Notes under the pieces: model-generated
Told to the model about the DNA's origin: nothing
What the model saw: the letters and a program-made list of their open reading frames with translations, nothing else
The model's database searches: none
Assembly: GCF_900129285.1 (NCBI RefSeq)
Contig: NZ_FQUW01000014.1
Span: forward strand, 25,675-89,674
Direction: 5' to 3'
Source of the DNA: Desulfofundulus australicus DSM 11792
Lineage (GTDB): Bacteria > Bacillota > Desulfotomaculia > Desulfotomaculales > Desulfovirgulaceae
Length of the DNA: 64,000 nucleotides
Shown here: positions 56,202-64,000 of the stretch, piece after piece
How positions within the stretch are numbered: the stretch's first letter is position 1
Layout of the letters: each line of letters starts with the position of its first letter
Translations under genes and position numbers: made by a program

Positions 56202-57557
56202 TTAAATCAATCCTTCCTTTGCCAGAACCGCCTTTAAATATATGGCGCACTCAATTCTTTTCTTAATCAGGGCGCAGGCAAGCTCATAGGGGGTAAAAAT
56301 ATTACCATGAAAGGCATGGGCGTTGGCGTGGCAGCCGCCACTGCAGATAAAGCGGGCCCAGCAGCCCCTGCAGGCATCTTTGTTGTACACATGGGCCCTG
56401 CGGAATTCTTCCACCAGGTCGGGACGTACGATCCCACCCTCTACATCACCCATGCAATACTCCGGCCGCCCGACAAACTGGTGGCAGGGATACAACTTGC
56501 CTTCAGGTGAAACGGCCAGATATTCTCTCCCGGCCCCGCAACCCGCCAGACGCTTGGGCAGGCACGGGCCGCCGTCCAGATCGATATTGAAATGAAAAAA
56601 GTTGACCTGCTGGCCCCTTCGGGCACGGCTGACAAGCTGCCGCGTTAATATTTCGTACTCCTCGCAAATACGGGGAACATCCCCGGGTTGCAGGGCATAT
56701 TCCTCGTGATAGGGCGCCACCACCGGTTCCACCGATATATGCTTGAAGCCCAGATCGGCCATATGGAGCACGTCCCGGGAAAAGTCCAGGTTGCGGCGGG
56801 TGAAGGTGCCGCGCACATAATATTCGCCCCCGGGACGGGAGAAAACGAAACGGCATATATTCTCCACCACACACTCATAAGAGCCCTGGCCGCCTGGAAA
56901 AATGCGCATGGCATTGTGGACTTCCTCCCGTCCGTCCAGGCTGAGCACAACTGCCAGATCGTGCTCATTCAGAAAGCGGCCCACCTCGGGGGTAAGCAGC
57001 AGTGCATTGGTGGTTACGGTAAACTTGATTACTTTACCCAGCTGGGCAGCCCGCCGCCGGCCGTACTCCACAAGGTCCTGCAGGGTGTTGAAGTTCAACA
57101 GCGGCTCGCCCCCAAAGAAATCAACTTCCACATGACGCCTGGAACCTGAAGAGGCAAAAAGAAAGTCCAGCGCCCGCCTGCCGGTTTCCGCGGGCATCAA
57201 ACCGCCAGGACCACCAAAATGCCCCTGGCCGGCAAAACAGTAACGGCAGGCCAGGTTGCAGTCGTGGGCCAGGTGAAGGCACAGTGCTTTGACCACCGGC
57301 TCATCTGCCGGCTCATAGTGGCCATCCAGCGGGTCGGGGGAGAACAAAAGGCCTTCCCGGACCAGCTCTTTGATTTCCTGCATGGCCTCCACCACTTCCG
57401 ATGGAGGGTAGGAAGCATACCTCGCCAGAATATCCCGCTCATTTTCAAAGGGGTACTCATCCAGAAGGCACCAGGTCAGTTCATCCACCACGTGTACGGA
57501 ACCGCTGTTTACATCCAGCACAAAACGGTAATCATCGAAAATGAATTTATGGATCAT
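56202..57557 (-). CDS. scfB: SCIFF peptide thioether maturase (radical SAM/SPASM)
   Basis: 451 residues. Radical SAM cluster Cys100-Cys104-Cys107 (CNLACRYC) with FGGEPLLNF; SPASM Cys sets near the C-terminus (CGAGREYL, CHQF, CMGDVEGG, CRGCWARFICSGGCHAN). PqqD/RRE-like N-terminal domain (about 1-90). It forms Cys-to-backbone thioethers in ScfA, the small peptide encoded just upstream. Hairpin between the two genes. Confidence 0.94.
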   Translation of the reverse strand: MIHKFIFDDYRFVLDVNSGSVHVVDELTWCLLDEYPFENERDILARYASYPPSEVVEAMQEIKELVREGLLFSPDPLDGHYEPADEPVVKALCLHLAHDCNLACRYCFAGQGHFGGPGGLMPAETGRRALDFLFASSGSRRHVEVDFFGGEPLLNFNTLQDLVEYGRRRAAQLGKVIKFTVTTNALLLTPEVGRFLNEHDLAVVLSLDGREEVHNAMRIFPGGQGSYECVVENICRFVFSRPGGEYYVRGTFTRRNLDFSRDVLHMADLGFKHISVEPVVAPYHEEYALQPGDVPRICEEYEILTRQLVSRARRGQQVNFFHFNIDLDGGPCLPKRLAGCGAGREYLAVSPEGKLYPCHQFVGRPEYCMGDVEGGIVRPDLVEEFRRAHVYNKDACRGCWARFICSGGCHANAHAFHGNIFTPYELACALIKKRIECAIYLKAVLAKEGLI

Positions 57558-57569
57558 TGCCCCTCCCCC

Positions 57570-57607
57570 AAGAAAAAAACCTCATCCCGCAACGGGATCA
57601 GGTTTTA
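57570..57607 (-). terminator. Hairpin between scfA and scfB (partial terminator)
   Basis: AAACCT-GA-TCCCG-TTG-CGGGA-TG-AGGTTT stem then TTTTTTC on the minus strand, 20 bases after scfA. It would make the peptide transcript more abundant than that of its maturase. Confidence 0.85.
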
Positions 57608-57627
57608 TTTAATTGCCAATCTATGAG

Positions 57628-57777
57628 TTACTTCTCCTTCTTCATGCAGGCCTGGTTGCCCACCGTGCAGGACGTCTTGCAGGCCGACTGGCAGGAAGTC
57701 TGGCATTCCCCGCATCCCCCGCCTTTAACCGTGCTGGAAAGGGAGGGACGGCTGATGGTAATAATATGCTTGCCCAT
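57628..57777 (-). CDS. scfA: SCIFF peptide precursor (six cysteines in forty-five)
   Basis: 49 residues: MGKHIITISRPSLSS leader, then a core with six Cys at 22, 25, 29, 33, 37 and 44 (GGGCGECQTSC, SACKTSC, QACMKKEK). This matches the universally clostridial SCIFF ribosomal peptide. AAAGGAGGAGG precedes the ATG, and a strong promoter lies 48 bases upstream. ScfB, next gene, puts thioether links in it. Biological role is not established. Confidence 0.95.
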   Translation of the reverse strand: MGKHIITISRPSLSSTVKGGGCGECQTSCQSACKTSCTVGNQACMKKEK

Positions 57778-57824
57778 GGGAAAATATCCTCCTCCTTTAT
57801 GAAAGCCTTATAAAATCTTATTAA

Positions 57825-57853
57825 ATTATAATCCTGATTATTTAACCAGACAA
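57825..57853 (-). promoter_or_regulatory. Promoter of scfA-scfB
   Basis: TTGTCT, 17-base spacer, perfect TATAAT on the minus strand, in front of scfA. Confidence 0.75.
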
Positions 57854-57911
57854 GATCGGCCACACACGCCATCCGGCCGCAGAATAGCAGATGGCGGCAG
57901 TTTTTAATCCC

Positions 57912-58409
57912 TTACAGCATGTCGGCGATATAATCCAGCAGATCTATGGCCCTGATAACCCCCACAGCTTTTCTCCCCTCAAAAACGGGCAGCAGGTTTA
58001 CATTTTTGGTCATCATCAGTTCAATGGCCCTCACCACGGTGTCGCCGGCCTGGACACAAGCATCGACCAGGGGCCGGATAGCCTGACCCACTTTGGTGAC
58101 AGTAAGTTCATTGAGGGGGTCCCTGCGGTAAAAAAATGCCCAGGACATGGTGAAAAGTTCGGTATTATCGTAAAGCAAACGGTTTGTTTTTATGGCCTTT
58201 AATATATCCCGCGTGGTCAGGATTCCCACCAGCTGTTCTTCGTTGTCAACCTTCGTTTTACTGAAAACCAGCAATGAGCGATGCTCGTGACCGGCAGCGC
58301 GGTAATTGCGCAATACTTTAATGGCGTCCTTTAATGTATCAGAATCGTATACCACCGGATACTCCCTGAGCGGTACCATCAATTCACCGACCTTCTTTGT
58401 CTCCGGCAC
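57912..58409 (-). CDS. CBS-domain pair protein, second paralogue
   Basis: 165 residues from GTG 58409 (GAGGGTG upstream). Two CBS repeats (about 5-75 and 105-160). Starts KKVGELMVP like the protein at 26585-27139. It binds nucleotides by family; its target is unknown. It lies upstream of the SCIFF genes but the scfA promoter separates them. Confidence 0.85.
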   Translation of the reverse strand: MPETKKVGELMVPLREYPVVYDSDTLKDAIKVLRNYRAAGHEHRSLLVFSKTKVDNEEQLVGILTTRDILKAIKTNRLLYDNTELFTMSWAFFYRRDPLNELTVTKVGQAIRPLVDACVQAGDTVVRAIELMMTKNVNLLPVFEGRKAVGVIRAIDLLDYIADML

Positions 58410-58531
58410 AAGGACACCCTCTTTCCTTCTTTTCCTCGAATAGTGCGCGCTTCTCAACCCGTTTCGTTATATTTTTCCGCAAACCCCGGCTGAATACTTT
58501 ATTAAGTTTTAGCCAGGCCCGTTACAGGAAA

Positions 58532-58558
58532 ACTAAAAGGTCCCCTTCCACGGGGACC
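58532..58558 (-). terminator. Terminator of tRNA-Gly
   Basis: GGTCCCC / GGGGACC stem with TTTTAGTTTT after it on the minus strand; TTTTT follows on the other strand as well, so it may act both ways. Confidence 0.8.
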
Positions 58559-58575
58559 GTCTTTTTAAAAACTTT

Positions 58576-58650
58576 TGGAGCGGGTGACGGGGATCGAACC
58601 CGCAGCCCTCAGCTTGGGAAGCTGATGCTCTACCATTGAGCTACACCCGC
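58576..58650 (-). tRNA. tRNA-Gly (anticodon CCC)
   Basis: 75 bases including encoded CCA. Acceptor GCGGGTG / CACCCGC, anticodon loop TTCCCAA, T-arm GCGGG-TTCGATC-CCCGT. Own promoter and terminator. Confidence 0.96.
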
Positions 58651-58680
58651 CTGCTCCTATTATTCCTGCTCCTATTATTA
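58651..58680. repeat. Two tandem copies of a 14-base sequence before tRNA-Gly
   Basis: CTGCTCCTATTATT occurs at 58651-58664 and again at 58666-58679, at the start of the tRNA-Gly transcript just below the -10. Confidence 0.6.
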
Positions 58681-58704
58681 TAGCAGTTCCATAAAAATAG
58701 TCAA
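58677..58704 (-). promoter_or_regulatory. Promoter of tRNA-Gly
   Basis: TTGACT, 16-base spacer, perfect TATAAT on the minus strand. Confidence 0.8.
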
Positions 58705-58725
58705 GATTATTCGACAGGGTCTGTG

Positions 58726-59070
58726 TCAAGAGCAGTGGCCTGGGATGGCCACAAGGCGACGCACAATTTTCTGGGCAGATCCAGCAGGTATCTCCACAAA
58801 AATTTTTTCGTTATGAAACCTCACATCAATATCAAGGCAGCGGCCTTGATATTTACTCCCGGTAATCAGGTAATTGCACACATCACTTTCCTGCTGCATA
58901 TAATAAAACTGAAAAAATTCATTGTACGGGTTGCTATACAGCAACAACGGAGCCGGGCAATGGCGCCCCCCGCAAAGCAGGAACACTCCCTTTGCGTGAG
59001 GCGTCTTTCTTTTTCCGGGCCGGCCCTCTAACACCAGCCCGTACGGTTTCACCGGGAGGGAGAATGTCAT
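58726..59070 (-). CDS. Possible small protein, 114 residues (uncertain)
   Basis: An ATG directly opposite the asnB start opens a 114-residue frame. Its C-terminal half has beta-strand-like alternation (RCLDIDVRFHNEKIFVEIP) and looks more like protein than the opposite frame. No ribosome site precedes the ATG and no family is recognised, so it may be a remnant. It fills part of a gap between tRNA-Gly and the asnB pseudogene. Confidence 0.35.
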   Translation of the reverse strand: MTFSLPVKPYGLVLEGRPGKRKTPHAKGVFLLCGGRHCPAPLLLYSNPYNEFFQFYYMQQESDVCNYLITGSKYQGRCLDIDVRFHNEKIFVEIPAGSAQKIVRRLVAIPGHCS

Positions 59071-60230
59071 ATGTGCGGGATTGCCGGCTGGGTGGACTGG
59101 GAAGGGGATCTCACCCGACAAAAAGACGTACTTGAGAACATGGTGGCAACCCTGGCCTGCCGCGGGCCAGACGCAGCTGGGGTGTGGATATCACGTTATG
59201 CCGCCCTGGCCCATTGCCGGCTGATAGTGGTGGATCCCGCGGGCGGGGGGCAACCGATGATCCGCAAGCGGGGGAAAAACAGGTACATTATCACTTACAA
59301 CGGCGAACTGTACAACACCTCAGAACTGCGCCGGGAACTGGAAGCCCGGGGTTATCGTTACCAGGGCCACTCGGATACAGAGGTGCTGCTCACGGCATTC
59401 ATGGAATGGGGTAAGGATTGCGTGCTCCGCTTGAATGGTATATTCGCCTTTGCCATCTGGAATGAAGAGGAGCAAAGCCTGTTCATGGCCCGGGACCGGT
59501 TGGGAGTAAAGCCCCTTTTTTATACCCGGAGGGGCAGTGCTTTTATTTTTGGTTCCGAGTTAAAAGCCCTCCTGGCCCACCCGGCCGTACCACCGGAAGT
59601 AGACGCCGAAGGTCTGGCCGAAATCTTTGCACTGAGCCCCGGACGCACGCCGGGACACGGCATTTTCAGGGGAGTAAGGGAACTGAGGCCCGGCCACTGC
59701 CTGGTTTATAACCGCCGGGGTACACACATTTTCCGCTACTGGGCACTGGAAAGCCATCCCCATCTCGACGACCTAGAGACCACTGCCCATAAGGTGGGCC
59801 ATCTTTTGCAGGATGCGGTGCGGCGGCAGCTGGTGGCCGATGTACCCGTCTGCACCCTGCTCTCTGGAGGTCTTGACTCCAGCGCCATTACAGCCTTTGC
59901 TGCAGCCGCATTCCGGCAAGACAGTACCAAGCCACTGCGCACCTTTTCGGTGGACTATATGGATAACGATCTCTATTTCCGGCCCAATCAATTTGAGCCC
60001 GATACCGATGCCCGGTGGACAGAGCGGGTGGCGCACTTTCTTGGCTCCCGCCACCGGACCGTGTTGATCGATACGGCAACAACGTTGAGGCCGTACGCCA
60101 GTTTGCGCAGCTGGATGCACCGGCCATGAACAGGCCGTGGTACGGCCAGCTGATGCGGGGCCCGCAGTTCCTGGCCTTCCTCATTCAGGTCGATACCTGG
60201 CTCCGGGAATACCGGGTGATGGTGCGATAG
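59071..60230 (+). pseudogene. asnB: Asparagine synthetase (glutamine-hydrolysing), internally deleted
   Basis: The first 340 codons are a normal AsnB: MCGIAGWVDW with Cys2 nucleophile, the glutaminase domain to about 205, then the synthetase domain with SGGLDSSAITAF. After HRTVLIDT (about 60075) the frame changes: the following 45 codons in another frame (VRQFAQLDAPAMNRPWYGQL ... TWLREYRV) look like the normal AsnB C-terminus. About 220 middle codons are missing, joined at a GATACGGC microhomology. As it stands the frame ends at 60129. Non-functional as synthetase; a GGGAGGGAG site suggests it was once expressed. Confidence 0.85.
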
Positions 60231-60271
60231 CTATTGTAGCGTGAACACCCGGCTTGGCCGTAATTCATAAC

Positions 60272-60310
60272 TACAAAAAATTAAGCCCCGTAAGCGTTTT
60301 ACGGGGCTTA
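60272..60310 (-). terminator. Terminator of the tRNA-Lys/tRNA-Glu transcript
   Basis: TAAGCCCCGTAA / TTACGGGGCTTA 12-bp stem followed by ATTTTTTG on the minus strand. Confidence 0.9.
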
Positions 60311-60315
60311 TAATA

Positions 60316-60391
60316 TGGTGACCCCAGCGGGATTCGAACCCGCGTTACCGCCGTGAAAGGGCGGTGTCTTAGGCCGCTTGACCATGGGGCC
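60316..60391 (-). tRNA. tRNA-Glu (anticodon TTC)
   Basis: 76 bases with encoded CCA. Acceptor GGCCCCA / TGGGGTC, anticodon loop CTTTCAC, T-loop TTCGAAT. One base separates it from tRNA-Lys. Confidence 0.96.
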
Positions 60392-60392
60392 A

Positions 60393-60468
60393 TGGTGAGC
60401 CATGGTGGACTCGAACCACCGACACCCTGATTAAAAGTCAGGTGCTCTACCAGCTGAGCTAATGGCCC
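60393..60468 (-). tRNA. tRNA-Lys (anticodon TTT)
   Basis: 76 bases with encoded CCA. Acceptor GGGCCAT / ATGGCTC, anticodon loop CTTTTAA, T-loop TTCGAGT. First of the pair in the transcript. Confidence 0.96.
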
Positions 60469-60491
60469 ACACAGTGTCGTCACCGCTAGAT

Positions 60492-60520
60492 ATGATACTA
60501 TAGATATGCTTCTGTGTCAA
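60492..60520 (-). promoter_or_regulatory. Promoter of tRNA-Lys/tRNA-Glu
   Basis: TTGACA, 17-base spacer, TATCAT on the minus strand, 24 bases before the tRNA-Lys 5' end. Confidence 0.8.
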
Positions 60521-60593
60521 CAAAAAATTTAGATGCGGCCATTAAAACCAGAACTGGATAACAGATACATTATTGATGGCAGATGTCTTTTCT

Positions 60594-60622
60594 TAAAAAA
60601 AAAGCGCTCCCGTGAGCGCCGG
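60594..60622 (-). terminator. Terminator after purA
   Basis: GCGCTC / GAGCGC stem, 4-base loop, followed by nine T on the minus strand. Confidence 0.9.
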
Positions 60623-60642
60623 TTTGAACTGTTAAACAAATG

Positions 60643-63328
<2,686 letters not shown>

Positions 63329-63394
63329 TTTTGACCCCTCCCTGAGCAAACCCCCGGGCATGTTCGTTTTTTCACCACTCAGAGCACAAAAAGA

Positions 63395-63421
63395 ACCCCC
63401 TGCCCGGTTCACCATGCCAAA
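63395..63421 (-). promoter_or_regulatory. Leader hairpin with U-run before the FAD oxidoreductase-purA operon (possible attenuator)
   Basis: GAACC-GGGCAGG-GGGTTC then TTTTT on the minus strand, shortly after the promoter. GGCATG just before it can pair instead with CATGCC further on, giving two exclusive folds, as in attenuators. Ligand or regulator unknown. Confidence 0.45.
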
Positions 63422-63428
63422 CATATTG

Positions 63429-63457
63429 ATTTTAGCAAAGTGACAGGGGTATGTCAA
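63429..63457 (-). promoter_or_regulatory. Promoter of the FAD oxidoreductase-purA operon
   Basis: TTGACA, 17-base spacer, TAAAAT on the minus strand. Confidence 0.8.
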
Positions 63458-63473
63458 GAGAAGCTTTCTTTGA

Positions 63474-63675
63474 GGTGTGATCCGTCTGTGATATTGTCAG
63501 GGTAAAATCCGTCAGTGAAAATGTCAGTATGAAGGAGATGGTTACCCTGTCACAGACGGAACTGAAGCGGATGCTGGTTTTGCAGCGGGTTCTGGAACCG
63601 CCAGAAACCACGGTGCTTATCCGCCACTATTTTATCATATTAAATTTTAAAAAGAAATGCCAGCGCCCGGGATAG
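63474..63675 (+). mobile_element. 5' remnant of an ISNCY-like insertion sequence
   Basis: A terminal-repeat-like end (three GTCAG motifs within 45 bases) precedes ATG 63529 and a frame starting MKEMVTLSQTELKRMLVLQR, typical of transposases of the ISNCY/integrase-like group. The similarity ends after about 23 codons and the frame stops at 63675, so only the first part of the gene remains. Confidence 0.65.
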
Positions 63676-63741
63676 ATAGCGTCAAGTCACTGTAGGAAAT
63701 AAATCGAAAAGGAGTTACGAGTGCCAACCGCCACATGGGCT

Positions 63742-64000
63742 TTAGGCTGATTTGATTGCACGTAAAATCTGAGCAAGACTAGTGGTCGGCCCTTTCAACG
63801 CTGGAATATTGCCCAACGTCTCAAACGGTGGCCGCTCCAGCAATTTCCGCTGCTGTTGTAGACTTGTTTGGCATACTTTGAGAACAGTTACCGGTTTCCC
63901 GAGTTGTTTAAGGTATTGCTCTTTTATGTTAATGCCGTTGGCTTTCAATACTCGAATTCGTGCCATCTGGTCCATACCGGGCCGACTCCAGCCCATAGGG
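63742..64000 (-). mobile_element. C-terminal part of a UPF0236/ISLre2-type transposase (runs off the window)
   Basis: 84 codons plus the open edge. RPMGWSRPGMDQMARIRVLK is the C-terminal signature of UPF0236 (ISLre2) transposases. No start is in the window; whether the full gene is intact cannot be told. Confidence 0.65.

Overview
The window comes from a GC-rich, spore-forming, sulfate-reducing Firmicute of the Desulfotomaculum / Desulfofundulus / Pelotomaculum type. Three kinds of gene support this. There is a complete dissimilatory sulfite reductase locus in the Firmicutes layout (ferredoxin, dsrA, dsrB, dsrD, dsrM, dsrK, dsrC and a CbiA-like dsrN). There are spore genes (sleB, ypeB, a Spo0F-like regulator). 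There are also typical clostridial elements: a T-box leader, the SCIFF peptide with its radical SAM maturase, and TTG/GTG starts behind strong Shine-Dalgarno sites. Almost all genes lie on the minus strand. Species assignment is inference; no 16S is present.

Layout. 1-1116: the end of an ABC-2 export system. 1126-4560: a Fur/Zur regulator with a zinc/manganese ABC importer (znuA, znuC, znuB), with a 214-bp MITE-like element inserted between znuC and znuB. 4717-8583: a NicO-type permease, prmC, prfA, a DUF1385 protein and rpmE. 8679-12488: a receiver-GGDEF diguanylate cyclase, an orphan radical SAM protein, a second MITE-like copy and a LysM/M23 peptidase. 12758-21277: rho, DUF2062, transaldolase, class II aldolase, a zinc-ribbon protein, a Spo0F-like regulator, a Yip1-type membrane protein, sppA and pyrG. 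21284-24164: a XapX protein, argS, a DUF1934 protein and a newly called 57-residue membrane protein. 24198-28833: a TauE-family permease with an unusual membrane partner, a CBS protein and an IS1634-type transposase.

29200-38267 is a run of co-directional genes behind a T-box: an Lrp-type regulator, an aminotransferase, a sodium:solute symporter, phenylacetate-CoA ligase, indolepyruvate:ferredoxin oxidoreductase (iorAB) and an SLC13 transporter. Together they could take aromatic amino acids or aryl acids up and interconvert amino acid, 2-oxo acid and aryl-CoA. 38300-40400 holds sleB-ypeB.

40592-50445 is the sulfite reduction locus. DsrAB reduce sulfite, DsrC carries the sulfur as a trisulfide, DsrMK pass membrane electrons to it, and DsrN probably amidates siroheme. 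A TPR protein, an FmdB zinc ribbon and a zinc-finger/HEAT protein of unknown role sit between dsrD and dsrM. The dsrD start codon lies in the loop of an 11-bp perfect hairpin, and dsrC has its own promoter and a possible attenuator.

50705-55983 carries rlmH, murA, a peptidase-MA protein, a TPR protein and a LysM/G5/M23 peptidase. 56202-57853 is the SCIFF locus: scfA (49 residues, six Cys), a hairpin, then scfB. After a second CBS protein come tRNA-Gly, an asparagine synthetase pseudogene with an internal deletion, tRNA-Glu and tRNA-Lys, purA, an FAD oxidoreductase, and a right edge made of insertion-sequence remnants.
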